A stretch of DNA of 21,613 bases. Source: Solirubrobacteraceae bacterium. Its GTDB lineage: Bacteria; Actinomycetota; Thermoleophilia; Solirubrobacterales; Solirubrobacteraceae. The stretch spans positions 1-21,613 of the forward strand of contig JASLHP010000083.1 of NCBI GenBank assembly GCA_030149625.1. Reading direction: 5' to 3'. The translations under genes were made by a program, and so were the position numbers. Positions 14,918-21,157 of the stretch are shown piece after piece. The number at the start of each line of letters is the position of its first letter. Position 1 is the stretch's first letter. The notes below the pieces were generated by a model. That model saw only the letters and a program-made list of their open reading frames with translations, was not told the DNA's origin and ran no database searches.

Positions 14918-15007
14918 GTGAACGAAAACTTCTCACTCGTCTGCATGTGCATCTTCCTGCTCGCCTCGCTGGCGTTCCTGGCCGAGCAGCTCACGTCCTA
15001 TCACTGA
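14918..15007 (+). CDS. Possible 29-aa membrane peptide
   Basis: A GTG-started frame encodes MNENFSLVCMCIFLLASLAF and nine further residues, one clear hydrophobic helix with a charged N-terminus. TATCTT (14899-14904), a TANNNT box, is 13 nt upstream and there is no strong Shine-Dalgarno. It is the only plausible gene in the 264-bp gap between the ferredoxin and SCP2-like genes. Too short to judge from sequence alone; it may be chance. Confidence 0.25.
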   Translation: MNENFSLVCMCIFLLASLAFLAEQLTSYH

Positions 15008-15064
15008 TACGGCGCGGCGGTGCCCGGCTGTAGCGTGGCTCAGTGGCCCAGCCTGCGCGTTGGG

Positions 15065-15118
15065 GCGTGACGACGATGTTTAGCGTGACGACGATGCTTG
15101 GCGCGACGACGATCGTGG
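15065..15118 (+). repeat. Three 18-bp direct repeats in the ferredoxin-SCP2 intergenic gap
   Basis: Units at 15065, 15083 and 15101 share GCGTGACGACGATG (third copy GCGCGACGACGATC), followed by four variable bases. They lie just beyond the 3' end of the minus-strand SCP2-like gene (stop at 15131). Could be a small duplication tract or repeated protein-binding sites. Confidence 0.7.
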
Positions 15119-15130
15119 CCGCGTGCCGGC

Positions 15131-15505
15131 TCAGGCGTGTTTGCGCGCCTTCGGAGTACGTTCACGTTCCTGCTGGCGCTCGACGACGTTGACGATCAGG
15201 CGCACGATCTGCTCGGGGCCGGACGCCTTCGCCTGACCGTACATGAACGCCTCGATCCAGTCCGGAACCTTGCCTTCCTTGGCCATCACGTTGAAGAACT
15301 CGCGGCGCATGTCGACGCGCAGCCGCGCATCGGCGGCCGGCCCCTTGGTGACCTTCACACCCGGCATCTCCAGACGGAACTGCTGGACGTCGCCGCGACC
15401 GCGCAGTTCGACGCCGACGACCAGCTTGATCGGCTCGAGCGCGGGCACTTCGCCGATGAAGCGGCGGGTGGCAACCTCGATCAGGCCCTTGGCGTCCTCG
15501 GCCAT
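15131..15505 (-). CDS. SCP2 sterol-transfer-like domain protein
   Basis: A 124-aa protein whose pattern resembles the SCP2 sterol-carrier fold: a central beta region (IKLVVGVELRGRGDVQQFRLEM and VKVTKGPAADARLRVDMRR) and a helical C-terminus (FFNVMAKEGKVPDWIEAFMYGQAKASG, then EQIVRLIVNVVERQQ). SCP2 proteins bind hydrophobic acyl chains, often acyl-CoA. The start at 15505 has GGAGGAG 9 nt upstream, which supports it strongly. It lies 45 bp downstream of the acyl-CoA dehydrogenase on the same strand, so an operon is likely and a lipid or acyl-CoA-carrier role fits. The family call rests on pattern only; a short unrelated alpha/beta protein is possible. Confidence 0.6.
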   Translation of the reverse strand: MAEDAKGLIEVATRRFIGEVPALEPIKLVVGVELRGRGDVQQFRLEMPGVKVTKGPAADARLRVDMRREFFNVMAKEGKVPDWIEAFMYGQAKASGPEQIVRLIVNVVERQQERERTPKARKHA

Positions 15506-15550
15506 GCGGCTTATCTCCTCCTGGACCGTGGCGGGTCCGTGGCTGTCGTG

Positions 15551-16765
15551 TCAGATCTTATGACGCTGCAGGAGCTTGCGGCCGATCACCATGCGCTGGA
15601 TCTCCGAGGTGCCCTCGCCGATCAGCAACAGCGGCGCGTCGCGGTAGAGCCGCTCGATCTCGTACTCCTTGGAGTAGCCATAGCCGCCGTGGATCCGGAA
15701 CGACTCCTCCACACAGAAACGCCCCGCCTCCGAGGCGAACAGCTTGGCCATGCCCGCCTCGAGATCCGAGCGCGCGCCCGCGTCCTTCAAGCGCGCGGCG
15801 CGCATCGTCAACAGGCGCGCGGCTTCGACCTGCGTGGCCATGTCGGCGAGCTTGAACTGGATCGCCTGGTGCTCTGAGATCGGCTTGCCGAAGGTCTTGC
15901 GCTCCTGCGAGTAGCGTAGCGCCAGCTCCAGCGCCCGCTGCGCTATGCCGACGCCGCGCGCGGCCACGTTCACGCGTCCGACCTCGAGCGCGTCCATCAT
16001 CTGCGGGAAGCCCTTGTTGAGGCCGGCGTCCTCGCCGCCGAGAATGTTCTCGGCGGGGCAGCGGTAGCCGTCGAACACGAGCTCCGTCGACTCCACGCCC
16101 TTGTAGCCCATCTTGCGCAGCTGCGGCGGCACGTTCAAACCCGCGTAGGCGCCGGTGTTCTCGTGGACGCCACCCTCCTTCTCGGCGATGAAGCAGGTCA
16201 TGCCCTGATAGGCCTTCGCGGCGTCGGGGTCGGTCTTGACGAGCACGAACACGAGGTCTGCGCGCAGACCGTTGGTGACCCACATCTTCTGGCCGTTGAT
16301 CTCGTAGCTGCCGTCGTCGGTCTTCACGGCTTTCGTTTTGATCGCCTGCACGTCCGAGCCGAGCTCCGGCTCCGACAGTGAGAACGCGGCACGGATCTCG
16401 CCGGTCGCCATGCGCGGCAGGTACTTCTCCTTCTGCTCGTCGGTGCCGAACTTCATCAACAGGTAGGAGCCGATGAAGTGGGTATTGATGACGCCCGAGA
16501 TCGAGATCCAGCCGCGCGAGAGCTCCTCGACGATCATCGCGTAGGTCGTCAGGTCGAGCCCCATGCCGCCGTACTCCTCGGGGATCGTCACGCCGAACAG
16601 CCCCAGCTCCTTCATCTGCTGGACGATCGGCTCCGGGAAGCTGTCCTCGTGGTCGTAGTGCTCGGCGTTCGGCAGGATCTGCTCGTCGGCGAACTGGTGC
16701 ACCATCTCGGTGATCGCCTTCTGCTCGTCGGTCATCTCGCTGTGCTGTGAGGCGGCTACGGCCAT
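15551..16765 (-). CDS. Acyl-CoA dehydrogenase (possible methylsuccinyl-CoA dehydrogenase)
   Basis: FAD-dependent acyl-CoA dehydrogenase, 404 aa, passing electrons to ETF. The three-domain order is visible: helical N-terminus (TDEQKAITEMVHQFADEQILPNAEHYD; GLFGVTIPEEYGGMGLD); beta domain (FSLSEPELGSDVQAIKTKA; INGQKMWVTNGLRADLVFVLVKT); C-terminal helices (RVNVAARGVGIAQRALELALRYSQERKTFGKPI; IHGGYGYSKEYEIERLYRDA). The catalytic Glu is in GEGTSEIQR (about residue 384). The ATG at 16765 is used (GGAG 11 nt upstream); an internal ATG at 16735 is possible, and the frame extends upstream only as antisense to the synthetase. In this locus it could be the (2S)-methylsuccinyl-CoA dehydrogenase of the EMC pathway, but general fatty-acid beta-oxidation is equally compatible with its SCP2 and acyl-CoA synthetase neighbours. 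Confidence 0.93.
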   Translation of the reverse strand: MAVAASQHSEMTDEQKAITEMVHQFADEQILPNAEHYDHEDSFPEPIVQQMKELGLFGVTIPEEYGGMGLDLTTYAMIVEELSRGWISISGVINTHFIGSYLLMKFGTDEQKEKYLPRMATGEIRAAFSLSEPELGSDVQAIKTKAVKTDDGSYEINGQKMWVTNGLRADLVFVLVKTDPDAAKAYQGMTCFIAEKEGGVHENTGAYAGLNVPPQLRKMGYKGVESTELVFDGYRCPAENILGGEDAGLNKGFPQMMDALEVGRVNVAARGVGIAQRALELALRYSQERKTFGKPISEHQAIQFKLADMATQVEAARLLTMRAARLKDAGARSDLEAGMAKLFASEAGRFCVEESFRIHGGYGYSKEYEIERLYRDAPLLLIGEGTSEIQRMVIGRKLLQRHKI

Positions 16766-16918
16766 CTGATCATGCTCCAAATCTCGTTTGGCGGCTGGAC
16801 GAATGCGGAGGGCCCGGCTGCTCGGCTCGTGCCGGCTGTGCCGCCCTCGATTAAACAGGAGGAGCCCGGCTCGTCGACCTGCGATCGACCGCGCCACCCT
16901 CTCAGGGAGAATACCGGC

Positions 16919-18457
16919 GTGAACTTCGCGCGCGACATCGTGGACGCAAGCCCAGCCGAGCGGCTGGCGCTGATCGAGCTCGCGCGCGACGGCGCGCGCC
17001 GCGAGTGGAGCTTCGGCGAGCTGGCCGCGCGCTCGGCGCGTCTGGCCGGCACGCTGCGCCTGCTCGGCGTGGGCCGCGGCGAGGTGGTGATGACGTTGAT
17101 CGGCAACCGCCCCGAGTGGGTGTTGAGCATGCTCGCGTGCTTTCGCATCGGCGCGGTCGTGCTGCCCTGCACCGAGCAGCTGCGCGCGAAGGACCTGCGC
17201 CTGCGCATCCAGGTCGCCCAGCCCGTGCTGATCCTCGCCGACGAGCGCAACCGCGCGGAGCTCGAGGCCGCCGGCGTCGGCGAGCTCGCGGCGCCCGCCG
17301 ACCAGTGCGCGCACGCCCGAGAGCTCGCGCCGCTCGCCGATCGCGCGGCGGCGGTCGTGTACCTGCCGAACGACAGCGTGTTCGCCTCCGAGCCGGTTGC
17401 GGCGGTCGAGCTCGGCGAGGACGATCCCTGTCTGATCACGTTCACCAGCGGCACCGCCGGCGAGCCCAAGGCGGTGTTGCATGCGCAGCGCTATCTCGAC
17501 GGCCAGCGCGTGCAGGCCGAGCATTGGCTGGGTGCGAGCGCCGGCGAGCTCGTGTGGTGCACCGCCGCGAGCGGCTGGTCGAAGTCTGCGCGCAACGTGT
17601 TCATCGCGCCGTGGCTGTCGGGGGCGGCGGCGCTCCTGCACGACGCGCGCTTCGACGCGCACGAGCGCCTGGAGCTGCTCGAGCGCGAGCGCGTCAACGT
17701 GCTGTGCATGGCGCCGACCGAGTACCGCGTGATCGCCAAGCGCGCGACGCTGCGCCCGTTCGCGCGCCTGCGCGGGATGGTGGCCGCGGGCGAGGCGCTC
17801 AACCCAGAGGTGCTGCGCGCCTGGCGCGAGGCGACCGGCGTCGAGATCCGCGACGGCTACGGGCAGACAGAGACCGGGCAGACGACCGGCACACCGCTCG
17901 GCATAGGCGCGCGTCCCGGATCGATGGGCCGGGCGCTGCCGGGGATGCGCCTCGCGATCCTCGACGGCGAGCTGACGGTCCACCCGGCAAGCGTGCCGAC
18001 GTTCTTCCTCGGCTATCTAGGCGAGCAGGTCCGCCGCGGAGTGGACGGCGCTTGGCAGATCGAGGATCGGCGCAAGGGCGAGCCGTGGCGCACCGGCGAT
18101 CGCGTCACCGAAGACGACGACGGCTGGCTGTACTTCGAGGGTCGCGACGACGACGTGATCGTCTCCGCCGGCTACCGCATCGGCCCGTTCGAGGTGGAGT
18201 CCGCGCTCGTCGCGCACCCCGCGGTCGCCGAGGCCGCCGCCGTCGCCGCCCCCGACGAGGAGCGCGGCTCGGTCGTGCGCGCCGTTGTCGTCCTGCGCGA
18301 CGGCGACTACTCCCCCTCGCCCGAGCTCGCGCGCGAGCTGCAGGAGCATGTCAAGCGCGAGACCGCCCCCTACAAGTACCCGCGCATCGTCGACTTCGCC
18401 GAGGAGCTGCCGAAGACAGCGAGCGGCAAGGTCAAGCGGGCGCAGCTGCGCGGATAG
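16919..18457 (+). CDS. AMP-forming acyl-CoA synthetase (medium-chain ACSM-like)
   Basis: ANL-superfamily ligase, 512 aa, activating a carboxylic acid through an acyl-adenylate to acyl-CoA. Core motifs: P-loop TFTSGTAGEPKAV (A3), MVAAGEALNPEV, DGYGQTETGQTTG (A5), WRTGDR (A7), VSAGYRIGPFEVESAL (A8), and PKTASGKVKR with the adenylation Lys at about 504 (A10). The opening NFARDIVDA and the A8 region read like medium-chain/xenobiotic (ACSM) synthetases. GTG at 16919 is chosen because AGGGAG lies 9 nt upstream and the family N-terminus begins there. It is divergent from the acyl-CoA dehydrogenase with a 153-bp intergenic region that must hold both promoters, and it ends in a strong hairpin. Likely supplies acyl-CoA to beta-oxidation; the substrate chain is not readable. 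Confidence 0.92.
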   Translation: MNFARDIVDASPAERLALIELARDGARREWSFGELAARSARLAGTLRLLGVGRGEVVMTLIGNRPEWVLSMLACFRIGAVVLPCTEQLRAKDLRLRIQVAQPVLILADERNRAELEAAGVGELAAPADQCAHARELAPLADRAAAVVYLPNDSVFASEPVAAVELGEDDPCLITFTSGTAGEPKAVLHAQRYLDGQRVQAEHWLGASAGELVWCTAASGWSKSARNVFIAPWLSGAAALLHDARFDAHERLELLERERVNVLCMAPTEYRVIAKRATLRPFARLRGMVAAGEALNPEVLRAWREATGVEIRDGYGQTETGQTTGTPLGIGARPGSMGRALPGMRLAILDGELTVHPASVPTFFLGYLGEQVRRGVDGAWQIEDRRKGEPWRTGDRVTEDDDGWLYFEGRDDDVIVSAGYRIGPFEVESALVAHPAVAEAAAVAAPDEERGSVVRAVVVLRDGDYSPSPELARELQEHVKRETAPYKYPRIVDFAEELPKTASGKVKRAQLRG

Positions 18458-18471
18458 GCAGCTGCGCCCGC
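18436..18471. terminator. 14-bp perfect stem-loop across the synthetase stop, bidirectional terminator
   Basis: GCGGGCGCAGCTGC (18436-18449) pairs perfectly with GCAGCTGCGCCCGC (18458-18471) around an 8-nt loop that contains the TAG stop codon. It lies between convergent genes, 15 bp before the MFS stop. A further GCGGGCG (18474-18480) can compete for the right arm. There is no T-tract. Confidence 0.65.
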
Positions 18472-18486
18472 CAGCGGGCGGCAGAC

Positions 18487-20148
18487 CTAGAAGGCGAGCA
18501 GCTCCGCGTCGGCGCGCTGCTCGACGACCTCGTCGACCGCCTGCTCTGTGACAGCCGGCGGGCGCAGCACGAGGAATGCCGCGAGTACCCCTACGCTCAC
18601 CGCGGCCGCGCCGACGATGTAGGCGAGGTGGTAGCCGCCCGTCAGGGCGCTCGCGAGCGAGTGACCGGAGGCGCTCAGCGAGTTGGTGTGGTCGGTCGCG
18701 ATCGTGCCGAGGCTTGCCAGGCCGATCGCGCCGAACAACTGCACCGACACGTTGATGATGCCCGAAGCGAGACCCGCGTCGCGCGCCGGCGTGTCGGACA
18801 TGCCCATCGTGAGCAGCGGCAGGAACGACGTGCCCGCGCCGAGCCCAAGCGTCAGGAACGCGAGGAACAGACCGGGGAAGTAGCCGGCGTGCATGCCGTC
18901 GTCGGCGAGCAGCAGCAGGCCGACGACGATCCCGACCAGCCCGACGGCGAGCGTACGCAGTGCGCCGAAGCGCTCCACGGCTTTCGCCGAGACTCCCATC
19001 GACATCACCGCGATCGAGAACGTCAGCGGCAGGAACGCGAGCCCTGTGTCGATCGCGTCGTAGCCGAGCACGCGCTCCAGGTACAGCGCGCCGAGGAAGA
19101 ACGCCGAGAACATCCCGGTCACGAGCAGCCCGCGCACGAGGCTCGAGCCCATCAACATCCGCAGCCGCAGCACGCGCAGCGGCATGATCGGGTTGGCGAG
19201 CCGTGACTCGAGCGCGAGGAAGCCGGCCAGCAGCGCCAGCGAGGCGCCGCCGACGCCGAGCGTGCGCGCGGACAGCAAGCCGTATTCGCTCGACTTGACG
19301 ATCGCGAACGCGCCCAGCATCGTCGCCAGCGTGATCAGGATCGAGCCGAGCACGTCGACGCCGCCGGACAGGCCGATGCCCTCGTTCTCCTCGATCAGCA
19401 TCGAGCCGAACACGAACGCGAACACGCCGATCGGCACGTTGACGAAGAAGATCCAGTGCCAGTCGAGCGACTGCGTCAGCGCGCCGCCGGCGAGCAGCCC
19501 GACCGAGCCGCCGCCCGCGGACACGAACGCGTAAACGCCCATCGCCTTCGCCTGCTCGGCCGCGCCCTGGAACTCGGTGACGATGATCGCGAGGATCACG
19601 CTCGAAGCGACCGCGCCGCCGACGCCCTGGAGGATGCGGGCGAGGATCAGCATCGTCTGGTCCTGCGCGAGGCCGCACAGCACCGATGCCGCCGTGAACA
19701 TCACGAGCCCAGTCAGGAACACTTTCTTGCGTCCCACCAGATCGCCCATCCTGCCGGCGAGCAGCAGGAAGCCGCCGAACGTGACCAGGTAGCCGTTGAT
19801 CACCCACGTGAGGCTGCTTTGCGAGAAGTGCAGGTCGTGCTGGATCGACGGCAGCGCGACGTTCACGATCGTCGCGTCGAGCACCATCATCAGCTGGCCG
19901 AGGCACAGGATCGCAAGCGCGATCCAGCGCCGGCGCTCATGCCCATCGGCGGCGCTCGCCGCGGCGCTCTCGCTCGCATGACGCTCCGCGGCGGCTTGCG
20001 CGCGCTCGGCGTGCACGAGCTCCGCCGCGTATGCCTGCTCCCCGGGATGCGCGCGCTCGGAGCCGTGCGAGCGTACCGAGGCGCGTTGTTTCAAACGGGT
20101 GATGCGACGTGTCGGGGTGAGGTTGCGGGGGGTGGTCGTGCTGCTCAT
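18487..20148 (-). CDS. MFS multidrug/metabolite exporter, DHA2 (EmrB/QacA) type, 14 TM
   Basis: Proton-driven exporter of 553 aa with about 14 hydrophobic helices. Family motifs: LDATIVNVALPSIQ in TM1 (DHA2 motif), GRMGDLVGRKK in the first cytoplasmic loop (MFS motif A), ARILQGVGGAVASSV (motif B region), and GGGSVGLLAGGALTQSLDWHWIFFVNVPIG (motif C and the following TM). The N-terminus has an unusually long hydrophilic region of about 74 residues, rich in Arg, Glu and Ala, before TM1. The start at 20148 is set by AAGGAG 5 nt upstream, which agrees with the divergent promoter. It is divergent from a MarR regulator with an inverted repeat between, the common layout for a drug- or acid-responsive efflux pair. 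Substrate not predictable. Confidence 0.93.
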   Translation of the reverse strand: MSSTTTPRNLTPTRRITRLKQRASVRSHGSERAHPGEQAYAAELVHAERAQAAAERHASESAAASAADGHERRRWIALAILCLGQLMMVLDATIVNVALPSIQHDLHFSQSSLTWVINGYLVTFGGFLLLAGRMGDLVGRKKVFLTGLVMFTAASVLCGLAQDQTMLILARILQGVGGAVASSVILAIIVTEFQGAAEQAKAMGVYAFVSAGGGSVGLLAGGALTQSLDWHWIFFVNVPIGVFAFVFGSMLIEENEGIGLSGGVDVLGSILITLATMLGAFAIVKSSEYGLLSARTLGVGGASLALLAGFLALESRLANPIMPLRVLRLRMLMGSSLVRGLLVTGMFSAFFLGALYLERVLGYDAIDTGLAFLPLTFSIAVMSMGVSAKAVERFGALRTLAVGLVGIVVGLLLLADDGMHAGYFPGLFLAFLTLGLGAGTSFLPLLTMGMSDTPARDAGLASGIINVSVQLFGAIGLASLGTIATDHTNSLSASGHSLASALTGGYHLAYIVGAAAVSVGVLAAFLVLRPPAVTEQAVDEVVEQRADAELLAF

Positions 20149-20188
20149 GAGGCTCCTTCCGATTGGGCGACAGGAGCACCATATCATG

Positions 20189-20213
20189 GATCATCACCTA
20201 AACATGGATGATC
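20189..20213. promoter_or_regulatory. Operator candidate between the exporter and the MarR gene
   Basis: GATCATC (20189-20195) and GATGATC (20207-20213) are a perfect inverted repeat with 11 bp between. A near-perfect direct repeat, CATGGAT[C/G]ATC, starts at 20185 and 20203. This is the AT-richest spot in the window. A TACAAT -10 candidate for marR is at 20225-20230 and a TATGGT candidate for the exporter is on the minus strand at 20183-20178, so bound protein would cover both promoters. Confidence 0.6.
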
Positions 20214-20243
20214 GTTGAAAAATTTACAATCGTTGCTACCCTG

Positions 20244-20753
20244 ATGACAGATGATGCAATGACAGGTACACTCGGCGAGATGGGACACGGGACCGACTGC
20301 ACACCCGGATCGATGGTGCTGTGCTCGCGGCTGGCCAAGCAGTTCTACCGGCGCAGCGACGAGGATCGGCTCGGCATGCACCTGCGTCACCTTGTCGCCC
20401 TCGCGTATGTCCGCGACCACGACGAGTGCCCCCAGCAGGACCTCGCGGACGCGTTCTGCATGGACGCCAACAACGTTGTGCTGCTGCTGAACGAGCTCGA
20501 GCAGCTCGGCTACGCCACGCGTCTGCGCGACCCGCACGATCGCCGCAGGCACGTGGTCCAGCTGACAAGCGCCGGGCGCACCGCGCTTGCGCGCAGCGAG
20601 AAGGCTCAGGCCGTGATCGAGGACGACGTGCTCCAGGCGCTCGCGCCAGACGAGCGCAAGACGCTGCGCGAGCTGCTGGGCCGCGCGCTGCGAAGCGTCG
20701 AGCCGACCGACGAGGACGCCTACAGCGCGACGATCGCGTCGATCTCGACGTAG
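20244..20753 (+). CDS. MarR-family transcriptional regulator
   Basis: Winged-helix dimeric regulator, 169 aa from this start. The MarR pattern is clear: helix ALAYVRDHDECPQQDLADAF, recognition helix MDANNVVLLLNELEQLGYATR, the wing DPHDRRRHVVQLTSAGRTAL (classic DxRD/R-type wing), then a long C-terminal dimer helix. It probably represses itself and the divergent exporter, released by a small ligand. Start choice: the ATG at 20208 lies inside the operator repeat and upstream of the TACAAT box, so 20244 (13 nt after that box, near-leaderless) is preferred; 20259 and 20280 are also in frame. It ends inside the convergent RidA gene (34-bp overlap). Confidence 0.9.
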   Translation: MTDDAMTGTLGEMGHGTDCTPGSMVLCSRLAKQFYRRSDEDRLGMHLRHLVALAYVRDHDECPQQDLADAFCMDANNVVLLLNELEQLGYATRLRDPHDRRRHVVQLTSAGRTALARSEKAQAVIEDDVLQALAPDERKTLRELLGRALRSVEPTDEDAYSATIASIST

Positions 20754-21106
20754 GCGCCGCGCGGCAGCGCCGCGACGCCGACCGTCACACGCGCCGGCGG
20801 GCTTTGCACGAAGAACGAGGCGTACACCTCGTTGACCTGCGCGAACGCCGACAGGTCGGTCATGTAGATCGTCAGACGCAGCGCACGCGCGAGCGTCGTG
20901 CCAGCCGCTTCGCACACGGCGGCGAGGCTCTCGAGGCAGCGCCGCGCCTGCTCGGCGGCGCTTGCTCCGACGATCTCCCCCGTCTGCGGGTCGAGCGGTA
21001 TCTGACCCGAACAGAACAGCAGCTCGCCAGCCCTCACCGCGTGGCTGTACGGGCCGATCGCGGAGGGTGCACCCGGGGCGTCGACGGTCTCGCGCGCGAG
21101 GGTCAT
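20720..21106 (-). CDS. RidA-family (YjgF/YER057c) protein
   Basis: A 128-aa RidA-superfamily trimer subunit. RidA enzymes hydrolyse reactive enamine/imine intermediates made by PLP enzymes; related subfamilies act in other catabolic routes. Features: IGPYSHAVRAGELLFCSGQIPLDPQTGEIVG divided over residues 17-47, YMTDLSAFAQVNEVYASFF, PPARVTVGVAALPRGAYVEIDAIVAL. The substrate-binding Arg (R106) and the Glu near the end (E121) of active RidA are present. No Shine-Dalgarno is seen, but a TAGTGT box lies 9 nt before the ATG on the minus strand. Its stop lies within the 3' end of marR. Divergent from the hydrolase gene at 21158. Confidence 0.92.
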   Translation of the reverse strand: MTLARETVDAPGAPSAIGPYSHAVRAGELLFCSGQIPLDPQTGEIVGASAAEQARRCLESLAAVCEAAGTTLARALRLTIYMTDLSAFAQVNEVYASFFVQSPPARVTVGVAALPRGAYVEIDAIVAL

Positions 21107-21115
21107 CGGCCGCAG

Positions 21116-21121
21116 ACACTA
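21116..21121 (-). promoter_or_regulatory. Candidate -10 box for the RidA gene (near-leaderless)
   Basis: TAGTGT on the minus strand (21121-21116) matches TANNNT and is 9 nt before the ATG at 21106. There is no Shine-Dalgarno between them. Confidence 0.4.
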
Positions 21122-21144
21122 GCGCGCGGCGCCGCGCCAACCAA

Positions 21145-21150
21145 TAGATT
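21145..21150 (+). promoter_or_regulatory. Candidate -10 box for the secreted hydrolase (near-leaderless)
   Basis: TAGATT matches TANNNT and ends 7 nt before the GTG at 21158; no Shine-Dalgarno is present. It shares a 51-bp divergent region with the RidA box. Confidence 0.4.
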
Positions 21151-21157
21151 CCGACTG

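Noticed and set aside
15043..15190. Short plus-strand GTG frame with VTTM repeats
   Set aside because: It is formed by the 18-bp repeat and runs into the antisense of the SCP2-like gene; no Shine-Dalgarno or family features.
16766..17983. N-terminal extension of the acyl-CoA dehydrogenase to over 800 residues
   Set aside because: The added sequence is antisense to the acyl-CoA synthetase and has no dehydrogenase similarity; the family N-terminus begins at about 16765.
17005..19206. 733-codon plus-strand frame spanning the synthetase and exporter genes
   Set aside because: It is out of frame with the synthetase and antisense to the exporter, with Arg/Ala-rich composition and no motif.
20208..20243. 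MarR start at ATG 20208
   Set aside because: It falls inside the inverted-repeat operator candidate and upstream of the TACAAT box; the added residues lack MarR similarity.
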